This document shows, one piece after another, positions 1 to 10,752 of a DNA stretch of 64,000 bases. The stretch is from Heterobasidion occidentale (Eukaryota > Basidiomycota > Agaricomycetes > Russulales > Bondarzewiaceae), in the NCBI GenBank assembly GCA_039111635.1, contig JBCAQO010000002.1, positions 1,054,001-1,118,000 on the forward strand. The letters are read 5' to 3'. Within the stretch, counting starts at the first letter, position 1. Every line of letters starts with the position of its first letter. A program made the translations under genes and the position numbers. The notes under the pieces were generated by a model. The model was given only the letters and a program-made list of their open reading frames with translations. It was not told where the DNA came from and searched no databases.

Positions 1-639
1 ATTTTCTGGTCGAAGAAGCCTGGCCTTGTGCTTATACCTGGACTCTCCTTCTCTACGAACTCACCAGTCGCACGAGGGATTCACACTGACTCCGCATGCT
101 TGTTGTTCAGCCATCTCAGAGGCATCCACATCCTAACAGTCGTCCACATCGTCGTCGAATGCGTTGTTATCGAGGAGGAGCTCTGACAGGTGAGTACATG
201 TTGATCACTACTGTAGCATTGATGCTAATTGGATGTGGTAGATGCCCTTCCTACGGGCTGATCGGTATGAATGCCGAGCTGACGTGACAGTACATCGAGT
301 TTGTGCGGACCGCCTCGCTCATTGCCCTCGGTGGCGAAAAAGCATTACAATGCGACAAATCCCATCGACTTTCATGATCGCTTTGCAGAGCCATCTGTTT
401 GAGAAGCCGGCGTCGCTGTGACCTCCGCCTCTGCGTCGTCAAAGAAGGTTTGCATTGCGAGTGGGTTTGAACAACTCATAAATTTGCGATGTCACTTACA
501 CGTCTTTCTAGCATTAATGGCAATGTTGTTCTCCGCATCGGACTGTCACATTTGGTCACTCTTCGCTGTCACCTCATGTCGCCTGGGGCTAGACCGTGAC
601 ATTGTTTCTTCTGGATCTTTTACCTGGATACATACATAT

Positions 640-956
640 GGATATCGTCGCGCGTTTTGCGACTGCCGAGACGTCTCTGAGAGTGGCCTCCTTCCTCCAG
701 AAATACGGTGTCCCTATCTATCTCGTGCACTCTCTGAGAGCGATTTTTCCAGAAATGCGTTGTCCCCAGGCCGTCGTGCTTTGCGTCTCATATTTCCACC
801 GAGCAGCCGTGATCAGACGTTGTCGCGCGTTTCGGGGCTGTCGCGCCACATTCAAACCATTTTCCACAACGTTGCTATTCTCACATAACCATCCATCCCC
901 GCCGAAGCTTTCTGAGAGTGATCTTCCTCTAGAAATGCTGTGTCTTCAGGCTAAAC
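640..956. repeat. Three diverged copies of a ~40-bp repeat
   Basis: The block TCTGAGAG followed about 17-20 nt later by AGAAAT and then a TGTC(C/T) element occurs at 675, 733 and 910. The copies differ by substitutions and short indels, and related GTCGCGCGTTT words occur at about 647 and 823. I see no convincing gene across it. It looks like an old, decayed tandem array. Confidence 0.5.
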
Positions 957-2700
957 GCGCACCCCATGTACAGCCGGCGGGTTCAGCCACCGACCCACAC
1001 ACATCGTGCGCGCGGCCTCGAGATTTGATGATATACTTCCACGCAGGCGCCGAGGACCGACCCGCCTGTCAAATCCACGGGACGCCCTCACGCTGCGACG
1101 CCTGGCCAGGATCGGAGAAAGAGAGACGCTGCAATGATGCCTTCGCGGAACCGCCTGACTTCTTCCTGGCCAGCGATCAATGACCCAGATGAGGCCAGCA
1201 CGGGACGATGGACGGTGAAACCGATACACACCACAGTAAGCCCACCTGGCCGTCTCGTCACCCGCCTTCTCGATGAGCGCGCGCGACCACTTCCCCCCTT
1301 CGCTTTCGGCTGTCCGATTGGGAGGGGTTTCGTGCCCTTGTACATGGCCTTCTGCTGAGGGAGGTGCTCGCGTTGGAGTGGAGGTCAGTGACATGGAGGG
1401 GACGGGGAGGAGGGATGGCAACGCCGGGGCGGACGTTTCGACCATGGGAACGATTGGGGGGAATGAGATGAGTCTGACCAAAGACGACGGCGAGCAGAGG
1501 AGTCAGCTGAGACTCGCCACTATCTAGATTGAAAACGTTGAGGGGGGATCGGCGAGTGATGAGTGTGGGTCTACACAGGCGAGTGGTTATGGATGGATGG
1601 CTGTGGTTTCGGGGACTTGCGCTGCAGCCTTGCGAGTTGGCGAGGTGTAACCAAATGCAGATTCGTCGCTGGAGTGGAGGGAGTATGAGGAGGAGCAGTT
1701 GCAGTGGCCCTGCGGATGCCTTGCAGGCGCGCCTCGAGCGGGACGGGACGTGATGAGCTTCGGGGAGCGTGGTCACCGCGTCGTCGACGCGCGCTTAGAT
1801 GGAAGCCCCCCATTGAGGAGTGTGTGCCCGGACCAGGACTGACACAAGCGATGCATTCTGCCTCGACGACGCTTGTTCAGAGCTGAGAGGCGTGAGCACC
1901 ACTGACAGTAGAGATTGGTAGATCCCGAGAAGGTGCGACATAAGCGAGACCCAAACGCTGAACGAGCGCCCAATCCTCAACTTTGCGTGAAGACCAAACC
2001 CCTTCTGTGTAACCTGGATCCCATGACGACAAGCTCAGGAATCGACGATCGCTCGTGGTGAGAGGATTCCTCTTCACTGCTGTGGTAGTTGACTGACGCA
2101 ATGGGAGGTTTGGAGAAGCTTCTGGATAGGCACACGAGCGGTTTTGTCAGATGCACGACTTCGTCAACGTGAGTGCCGTTTGCCCGCGGTGCGCGCGTCA
2201 TGGCCTAACGAGAGCGTAGGCAATGACGCGTCTCGGATCGTGATTGATGAACGGGAGGGCTTGCGAGTCGTCTTGGTGTCCCAGAGATGGGAAACGTCAC
2301 TCTCCACCGCGTGAGTACGGCCTTGAGAGAGAGTGATCACTGATCGTGGATGGCGGGAGTCAAAGCCGCATGGGCCGAAACTGGAACATCACGACCTGAA
2401 GCAGGAGTATTCGCACCATTTTTTCACCTTGTATCACGCTGAAAATATTGCATAGCATGGGAGTACGCTACGTGAAGTCTAGCCTGGACTTGTCCATGTT
2501 CGCGGAGCGAGCGACCACAGATACATGGAACCTGGTGTGAATGACGGGCTCTTTGTTACCTCGATCGATGTTAAGTTGCACGATGATTTCTTGTTCTCGC
2601 TTGGCCCCTGCGCGCTGCCATACATTACTGGGATGCCGTTCACACATGCCAGTCACTGGGGAAACTAACAATTCATTGCGTGCAAGTGGTCCACTGCTAA
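957..2700. other. No gene recognised
   Basis: Open frames here are short, overlap on both strands and lack any motif or splice structure I can recognise. I see no RNA gene or repeat of note. Decayed transposon sequence is possible but unsupported. Confidence 0.5.
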
Positions 2701-2739
2701 GTATGTATGTACAGGAGGCTATCGATCAGCGACAACGAG

Positions 2740-3900
2740 GAGGCGTACACGGTGGCGGCGCGAAAACGGCGGGCAGTGTCGACGGATACGAGAGCGGCGG
2801 AGAGGGCCGATGACGAGAGAAGTGGGCGGCAGCGCCGAGGAGTCGACAGCGAGACCGCCAGCGTCGAGGGAGCCGCCAACGAGGAGGGCAGGAGTGCTGT
2901 GGAGGGAGCGGCGCCGTCGACGGAGAGCGTGCACGTCGAGGGAGGCGGACGTCATCGTCGAGGGAGGCGGGCGTTGTCGTGGAGGAGGAGAGATGAGTCG
3001 CCGTCGATGAGCGGCGTGTCCAGGGGGCGTAGTCCAGACGGCATCGTCCAGGCGCGTGGTCCAGGCCGTGGTCCAGGCGGGGACATGGTCGGAGCGTTGC
3101 AGGCGGCGGGGTCGAGGGAGGGGCAGGGTCCAGTGAGGCGGCCGCGTCGTAGAGGGTGCCGGGCGTCCAGGCGGCGTCGTCGACGAGGAGCCGACAGGGT
3201 CTAGTGAGGCGGCCGCGTCGTCGAGGGCGGACGACGAGGCGTCGAGGGAGCCGTCGGTGAGGCGCGGCCGAGTCGGCGTCGTCCAGGCGGGGGCGTGCAG
3301 GCGGCGGGGTGGAGGGCAAAAGTTGGAGGGATCTGGGCAGCGTTCAGCGAGGCGGCCGCATCGTCGAGAGCCGGATGACGAGGCGTCGAGGGAGCCGTCG
3401 GTGAGGCGCGGCCGAGTCGGCGTCGTCCTGGCGGGGGCGTGCTGGCGGCGGGGTGGAGGGAGCGGGCAGCGTTCAGCGAGGCGGCCGCGTCTTCGAGGGA
3501 GCCGCCAGGCGGCGGCGTCCAGGCGGCGTCGTCCAGGCCGTCGTCCAGGTGGGGGCGTGGTCGGGGCGTGCAGGCGGCGGGGTCGAGGGAGCGGGCAGGG
3601 TCCAGCGAGGCGGCCGCATCGTCGAGAGCCGGATGACGAGGCGTCGAGGGAGCCGTCGGTGAGGCGCGGAGTCGGTGTCGTCCAGGCCGTCGTCCAGGCG
3701 GGGGCATGCAGGCGGCGGGGTCGAGGGAGCCAGGTGCGTGGTCGAGGGAGATGAGGGCGACGTGAGAGACGAGGGCGGCATCGTAGCCGTCATCCTCGTT
3801 TGGGACGGGGTGGAAGAGGAGGCCGCGGTGGGGGAGGCGTCCAGGAGGTGCCGTCGTCGTCAAGGGAGAGGTGACGTCGAGGACGAGGCGAGGGCGCTTG
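2740..3900. repeat. GC-rich minisatellite array
   Basis: A very G+C-rich stretch of degenerate tandem repeats. The word GAGCCGTCGGTGAGGCGCGG recurs at 3248, 3392 and (with changes just after it) 3650, giving periods of about 144 and 258 bp. The segments around 3345-3410 and 3604-3668 are near copies, each holding a GCGGCCGC site. All six frames are largely open because stop codons are rare at this composition, so the long open frames here are not evidence of a gene. A minus-strand frame (3201-3863) would encode an Ala/Pro/Asp-rich repetitive peptide. Confidence 0.8.
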
Positions 3901-4360
3901 CGAGGCCGGGCCGACGTTAAGAAGAAGGCGTCGGGGAGGGCTGTGACGCGTCAGCGTAGCGTACTTGTTATGAGCAGTTATAATAATTAGCGGCTGTTAT
4001 TGCATAGATCGTATGGGCGAACGGTCTAGTCAAGGTGATGTCGAGGTGTCCACGGGGTTTGATGTTCGATTCCCGGTCTTTGCTGTATTTTGTAGCAGCT
4101 AGCAATCATTACTAATCACTCAGACACATCCGAGCTCGGATATATCCGAGGTGGCTGCCTCTGTTGGGATTCCAAATTGTCGGAGATTTCCGATTACACA
4201 CCTGGGACACTTTGACCGCCATAGCCACTGCAGTGACTAGTGACTCGGCGAGCCTCAGGCTACCAGCATCCTCATCATCCCCGTATCTCCATCTGCCGAA
4301 TTCCCAAACTCCTTTCAAGATTGCACTAGATTTGCTAGTAGTATAACCACTCTCCGTCCG

Positions 4361-4421
4361 CTTGCTCATTGCAGGTGACTGGATTTTGAGTGCACCGTCA
4401 TCCTTCCTTGCTCATTGCAGG
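4361..4421 (+). repeat. Paired 15-nt motif upstream of the 4541 gene
   Basis: CTTGCTCATTGCAGG occurs at 4361-4375 and again at 4407-4421, starts 46 nt apart, about 120 nt before the ATG at 4541. The same paired motif stands upstream of the Plavaka transposase gene (10368 and 10410). The second copy of each pair shares a longer 18-nt match, CCTTGCTCATTGCAGGGT. Each copy ends like a 3' splice site (TTGCAG|G), so 5'-UTR intron acceptors are one reading; subterminal transposon repeats are another. Confidence 0.75.
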
Positions 4422-4540
4422 GTCGTTGGACATCAAGTCGAGTCCTACGTTATTATTGCTCATACTACTAGGTCAGTTCGCATCGCCGTGTTTTTCTTGT
4501 TCCTCCATTGGTTTACTGTCTCATTGGGCACGTTGCAGCC

Positions 4541-7321
4541 ATGGCCGCCGTTACTTGTTGGCAAGCACGGCCGCTTGAAAACCTTCGCGAAATTCTCGAT
4601 TCTCGTCGATCCCTACTGCACGGCGAGCAGGTTGACGCCCTAGATTGTCTCTGCGTTGCTCCATTCCGCAATCACGATGAATTATGGATCTCCACACCAA
4701 ACATGGACTTTGTTCCGGAGGTCCCTGTGCACCCCGACGACACACCCTTCAGATATTTCGGAGACGGCATGCTTGGTGCATTTGAACATCTGAAGTGGCC
4801 ACAAGCTTTCGACCCAGTGGAGCCCCATTCCTATGCTGCGCCCATGAACCCGAGACTGAAGGAACTCCAGAAGGTCGACGATCATCATGGCTTACGAGCA
4901 CCGGACTTTCCAGTGGACGACAAAGAAGGCGGCCTTCCTCAATTCGAAGATCCGGATGCTGCGTGGTTTTCCTTCAAAGGAACGGACTTTCGTATCTGCG
5001 AGGAGCTGCCGCGCGCTTCAGTAGGAATCTTGTATGAGACAGTGCTCTCCCGCCTGCGCAAAGCGATGTTGGAAGTGCGTAGGATAGGAGACGAAATTGG
5101 GGCTCAAGAGTTTCCCGAAGGCACTCCGGCTGCTGTAGTCAATGCACACACGTCCAGCTACATGTACCAGAGACATCGATCTGAGGCCCTTTATCGTGCC
5201 TACGGTTCACTCTCGCAGATTCCAATGCCTTTCTCCGACACCGTCTTATGGTTTCGTGAGTTTCAGCGTATCCTGCTTGAATTACGCGCCTGGATTATCT
5301 ATATGCTGGTAGTGAAACCTCGTATGGAGGATCCTACGTTCGATTGCCCTCAACCTGTTCTTCCTCTTCGCGGTGTCATCAACCTCAGTTTGTCAATGCT
5401 TCGAGAGTTGTTCCGGATTGGGATCCCGGTTTGGTACATCCGGAGGCGCACCACTCTTACAACCCGCACACTTATCATCTCCGTCAAGACAGTCATCAGA
5501 ACCGGCATCTCCTTCAGCTCATCACAGATTTTTGAATATGCCAACCATCGCACCAAGGCCCCTCTCTGGGTGGAGGCGTCACACGGTGAACCGTTACGCG
5601 GCACCATTCAAGACAGGCTGCGAAAGTTTAGCTTGACCAGTCGACCAATTCTACTACCGCTGGAGATCTATTCTCCTGCAACGGTTGGGGAAATCGAGCG
5701 GCAAAATCCGCCTGTGTGTCGGAATCATGCTATGTCAGGGCCGGATATTTCGCATGTCATAGTCGATGAAATCCCGACCGAGCGTGACGTCAATAGCGAC
5801 GAGCGGCAGACCGCGATGATCAGCGCTTTCACTGGTAATGTTTATGGTAAGACTCGATTGACTAGGTCAGGCTTGTGTAACTGATGCACAATTTGTTTAA
5901 ATAGCCGCTAAGCTTGTACGAGATGGTCCTCGTTTCATCGATGACCCCGCTTGCACCATGTTTGAGACCACCACATCCGACTTTGTTGTGCTCGCGTCGG
6001 CCTATTCATCTAATGATCAGTGGCGTAGAAGTCTGTTGTCGAGGTCTCGCTCATCTGACAAGCGTGGTAAGTTCCCTGCGTTGCGCCTCTATGGTTTCAT
6101 TGTCACGCAACACACACAGAACATCGCCCACCATCGCCCGACGTGAAGAATGCTCCCAAGGTCCCAGATGTCCAATCAAACGCAAGTCATTCGCAAATTT
6201 CGAGTCCTCCGAAGACACTGGCGCCTCATAAGCAGCGTAGTAACAGCCATCGATGTCATGGTCCTTCTCCTAAAACAGGTCTCCGGGTTGTGCACCCCAC
6301 TTGGCTTCCCCCACTCGCCCCGGGTTGGATAAGCGTCTTCGAAGAGACCATGGATTTGGACGATGATCCAAATATGGCCCTTCAGTATCCTCTCCCCCCC
6401 ATTCATCTGTTCTTTGCGGACAAAGGAGCCGTTTTTGGGCATAGAGTTCACAACTGGCTACGCATTCGCATGTGGTGTCTGCTGGAGGTTCTATGCCCTT
6501 CTAACCACTGTATGGTCCTGATGACGACCAGCCAATGGAGGATTGCATTAGAGGGGAGATATTACCTGCCAGACAACATGGTCAATTGTACCGTGAAGCC
6601 TCAATCCTCTTCACACGACATGGCTCGCTTACCACCATGGCCTCGCAAGACTAAAAAGGCTCGCTTGGAACCGCAAGTCGCGTCCAATGTCACCAGCGCT
6701 TCGTCGGTCGAGGTGCGCAAACGTAAGAAGGCCTTGGACAGACGTGTTGCAGATCGGGTCGACATAGGTGTCCGATTCCTGGTGCACGCCGGATTCGCAC
6801 CATACGATGACACTACATCTCCGCAATGGGGCAGAACCTTCGTCACTAGCAAGATGGCTCATGAGGATAAGGACCTCTGGGCTGAAGTAGTATGGGAGCT
6901 TTCGGTAGCTAATTTTCGTCTTGAACTCCTACAATTGGACAGGAAGGTTGTCATGGGTGTTTACTGTTACGAGGACAAACGGTATGCCGCCCAACGCGAA
7001 GGAAAAATCTGCCACATATGGGCCACGGGGGGTCTCAGCGTAGACTGGGAGCGTGAGAGTCGGTGGGTGGACCGACTTGTGATTGAAGATTGGGAGGCCA
7101 GGCGTGGTGCTGTGAAGGTAATGGCTGAAGTCCTCTGTGGATGGCCCGGCGGAAGTAAGCTTATGTGGCACAAGGATTACGATTCTAATTTCAAAGCTTT
7201 CACAGACTTCGAGCATGCGGTGTTTCTCTTTTATACTGTCACGTTTCACAAGCATTGTGGGAGACTCCCTATTATGCCTTTATCGCAGCCCAAATCCCTC
7301 GCTCGTCACGTACATTCATGA
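4541..7321 (+). CDS. Agaricomycete-specific family protein, 889 aa, function unknown
   Basis: Three exons, 4541-5846, 5905-6066 and 6120-7321, joined by GTAAGA...TAG and GTAAGT...CAG introns with matching phases, give 889 aa without stops. The ATG at 4541 sits in a strong context (CAGCCATGG). I recognise the architecture of a repeated mushroom family: an N-terminal LDSRRSLLHGEQ-like segment, an IGIPVWYIR motif about residue 300, a basic low-complexity middle, and a C-terminal part with NFRLELLQLDR and a final aromatic motif near FYTVTFHKHCGR. No enzymatic motif is visible. It lies in a transposon-like island between the paired 15-nt motif and a convergent deaminase gene. Family membership is from memory of the pattern; the function is not known to me. 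Confidence 0.8.
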
Positions 7322-7588
7322 TTTCGCATGTTTTTTTTGCCCTCTCACGCAATAGGTTCATGTCGCAAGTCTGATGCCATTCAGAATGATATACATGTAT
7401 CAAACAACGCCGTGTCTCGGATCGTGAAAATGCCGTCTCTCGTATTCGAAGTACCTTTCAACCGTTCTTTTCGATCTACGAATGGTGACTAAACGGCGCT
7501 AATTAGAATGCGGAAGAAACCTACAAGCGCTCTCGGACTACCCCAGAAGCCTGACCTTCTGCATTTCAACACTCAAAACTGGCCGTCT

Positions 7589-9951
7589 TCAGTTTATCCA
7601 TAGAGCACGGTCTACAGACACGTTGTGACGATCGATCTCTCGCTTCGCCTTCAAGACCTCAAGGCTCTTGCGTTCACTGTCCGTCTGATAACCTTCGGTT
7701 TGAGCGGAATCGGTCCGCGAATGTCGCGGCTTCGGCTTGAGTAATACATCGAGTAAGTCCAGCAATATGGCCTTGAAATGGATCTCTGCCCTCGTGTGTA
7801 TATCCTCACGAAGCTCACGTGGCAGCGCGCAGGGGAACATGAAATTGTGATTCGGTTTCGCCAGCCACTTGCGCGCGCCTAATTCGGAATTCACGAAATG
7901 GCAGACAGGGCATGCGAGTTTAGACGTGCCGACGTAGCAGGGGTCTATGTCGCTCTGTAAATCTCCATGTCAATATTGGCATTGGAAGGTGTAGGGGGTG
8001 AAAACTTTCCGGATTAACACCATGTGCAGCAAGCAACATGCTCCCATTGTCCAGGTTCTTCCCGTCCAGGACGCTAGCCAAGAGACACTCGCAATGGATA
8101 CTCCCTTGGAACATGGGAGTCGGCGATAGTAAATTCTTGCAGTGGCGGCTAATTGAGCTCCCCGCCTTCTCGGCGTCCCTCGTCATCAATAATTTGAGTT
8201 CGTCGATCACTGTCTTCGTGCGAGCAGTCTCGTCGTTCTCGCTCAATACCTCCTTCACCACCTCTTCCCAGGGTGCCATGTCTGTCCCAGGATGTTCGGC
8301 AGAAATGACAGTGTAAGTGATGTTCCGAAGATACTGTGCCGAACCCACGAGACCGTGAACAGCGAATGGTATCACAACCTGTCGACGCAGCCACTGCTTG
8401 TATGCGTCAATCGGTGTCGAGCCCACAGTGACGAACATATCTGTATCATCGTCGTCCACCACTGCTTGTTCCTCCCACGTATTTGGCTGGCCCTGGGACT
8501 CTCTAGATGGTGTGGTATACTTGGGTTCTGTACCTGCGAAGGGATGGTCGAATATATCGGGAATGGCGAGAGTCAGGTAGTCTGCGAAAGCGTTGGAATA
8601 TGCAAATGCTTCCAAAAGAGTGACATAAAGCCAGGTCTTGTTCATCATCGCGCCGAAATTGTCTGGCTGGGCTTTGGAAATCTCGTCCAAACAGGTCTGA
8701 TAGCCTTTCAGAGCCAAGCACAAGGTATGATGGAAGGCCACGCATGTCTCCTTGACAAAAAGAACGTCATTGTTCTGCGCTCGGGTTTTCAACTCGAGTC
8801 CTCCGTGCTCCACGCCGAAAAGGTCGATGCCCCACCAACGTGCTATGAGCTCTCCAGAAAGGACTTGGTCCCGTTCTTTGCGTAATGTAGACTTCTTCTT
8901 GAATAGTTCAGGCAATCTGTCAGGTTCGGCATTCAAGATCTTGCTGAGGAAGGCGGTAGACATCGTACACCTGAGTCGAGAGCGCATCTTGCGGTAGCCA
9001 CGAGAAACGACGTGAACGCCCAGGCTGTAAGGTGTGGTGTCCTCTTTCTTGAGTAACTCGATCACCTCCGAGACGTGCTCATCAAACTTCATGCTTTATG
9101 AACTATGTCAGAAAGGTTATCATTCGATAGAAAGTTCGCACTCACTTCTTTTGTTCATTTAACATGGCCTTTGTAAATGGCACGACATCCTGTCCCCGAT
9201 CCTCCTCATTCGTCTCCGATTTACCCTTCATTGCTACTGACCGATTCATCTTCCCTCTCGACGGCTCTGTCGCCCCCGTCCTCGCCTCTGAGCTTATGCT
9301 CCTTGTGGTCATCGCCTCATCTGTCGCAGCAGTTGTCCTCGTCCTCACTTGAGACTCTGTCTCCAATCTCACTCTCTTCTCCACTTTCGCTTGAACCTCC
9401 GATTTCAGAACTTTCTTTCCCTTCTCCGCGCCCGTCCCCGTCGTCTTCGTCTTTGCTGCGAGATCGGTCTTCCCTCTCGCCTCATTGGGGTGTGTCGGAT
9501 TGGTGGTAATGATGCAGTTATGCATTACTTGGTCTTCCGCGCATTCTATGGAAGCGTCTATGTCGCGTTGATGTGAGACCGAGACGACGAGGCTGACGTT
9601 AGCGCCCCTCTGCATACCTGCCGCCACAGCCACCACTTCGCGGTCTCTGACAAGCAGTGTAGCAAGCTGATCGAGCAATCGGTGCTGTGACTGGGGCCTT
9701 TCGACGACTTGTCTCTTGTCTTTGTAGACCGTCTGCGTCTGGGATAGCGAATTATTTTGTCCTCGAAGATAAAGGATAACCATGATCAAGGTGGTGATGG
9801 TTTTGAACTTGTTGATCTTGTTGACCAGGGACTCGGACGCGTTCATGATTTCGACGATAGTAAAGGCGGGGAATGGGAACTGAAGCTCGGAGACAGGACG
9901 TAGTAAGCAAAGGTAGCAGTGAATGTGGGGTGACGCCATATTGACCTTCAC
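7589..9951 (-). CDS. OTT_1508-like deaminase family protein
   Basis: Three exons read 9951-9146, 9093-8019 and 7954-7589 (about 748 aa). The zinc-deaminase signature is split over the last intron: HCECLL (the HxE element) near the end of exon 2 and KLACPVCHFV (the CxxC element) early in exon 3. The last intron is 64 nt (GTTAAT...TACAG, phase 0). The N-terminal part includes LLDQLATLLVRDREVVAV, typical of the fungal family, followed by a charged Lys/Glu/Thr-rich linker. OTT_1508-like deaminases are expanded in basidiomycetes and their substrate is unknown. The first intron needs the acceptor AAAG|C rather than an earlier CATAG, so that junction and the start codon are less certain. The gene is convergent with the 889-aa gene. 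Confidence 0.75.
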
Positions 9952-10752
9952 TTACTAATATATACGTCGATTGCATCCGGAAGAGACGCGGAAGATTGAT
10001 CAGGGACTATCCTGGACTATCTCGGTCAATCGCCAGTGTTCAGACAGACTCAGCAGTGCCTCAGCATCGCTTTCTCTTGATTTTAAAAATAGGGGGGGGG
10101 GGGGGGTTGTATTCCAAGAAGCTAAGATAGGTACTGTATGTGCAACAATTGGTGGGTAGAAACACTAAAATGAGCCTGGCCGCTACAAAGAAATCGGTTG
10201 CAACTCCGATGGAGCTCGTGCCGGCAGAATCCGTCACACGTGACGGCTACAACTCCCCTTTCCAACTCTTCACCCATCGCTGGCCCATCTTTGCTTCATT
10301 TAACTGTATACTCCCCAAGGATGGCACCTCTTCCATGGCACCTCTTCCATGTCATCTCCGAACGGCGCTTGCTCATTGCAGGCATTGTTTGGTCATCAGC
10401 AGCTGGCTCCTTGCTCATTGCAGGGTGTTAGACTGTCTCTGTCTCAACGGCGTTTGGAGCCTCTCCAGGCACTCATCGGTGGTTCGGATGTTAGAGGGTT
10501 TTGTGGTACAAGACGGTTGACCGTAAAAATGTGATGAGCACTTTCTGGTCTTGGGTTTCTGAGTAGTCTTCTCCTCATAGAAGCTATTCTACTTCACTAC
10601 AGCGCATAACGATTTGAGATCCGATCGGCAAAACACATCTTAGCGAGCGAGCGAGTCATGTCTTTCTACATATAAGCTGACAGACCATCGCTTGCGCTGA
10701 AAGTCCCCACCCGCGCTTGTATCATTCGACCTCCTCTGGCCACACGATTTTC
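9952..10752. other. Intergenic region between divergent deaminase and transposase genes
   Basis: No gene seen. It holds a run of 15 G at 10092-10106, a perfect tandem duplication of the 14-mer ATGGCACCTCTTCC at 10321-10348, and the second copy-pair of the 15-nt motif (10368-10424). This is the natural promoter region for both flanking genes and, if the Plavaka element is complete, should contain its left end. I could not identify terminal inverted repeats. Confidence 0.6.
10368..10424 (+). repeat. Paired 15-nt motif upstream of the Plavaka transposase
   Basis: CTTGCTCATTGCAGG at 10368-10382 and 10410-10424, starts 42 nt apart, about 330 nt before the transposase ATG. It matches the pair at 4361/4407 exactly, and the second copies share 18 nt. 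The surrounding sequence of the two loci is otherwise not obviously alike. Confidence 0.75.

Noticed and set aside
3201..3863. 220-codon repetitive minus-strand frame
   Set aside because: Lies wholly in a minisatellite where every frame is nearly stop-free; no start context, introns or homologue.
4022..4073. tRNA gene
   Set aside because: Boxes A and B are similar to consensus, but the acceptor and T stems do not pair.
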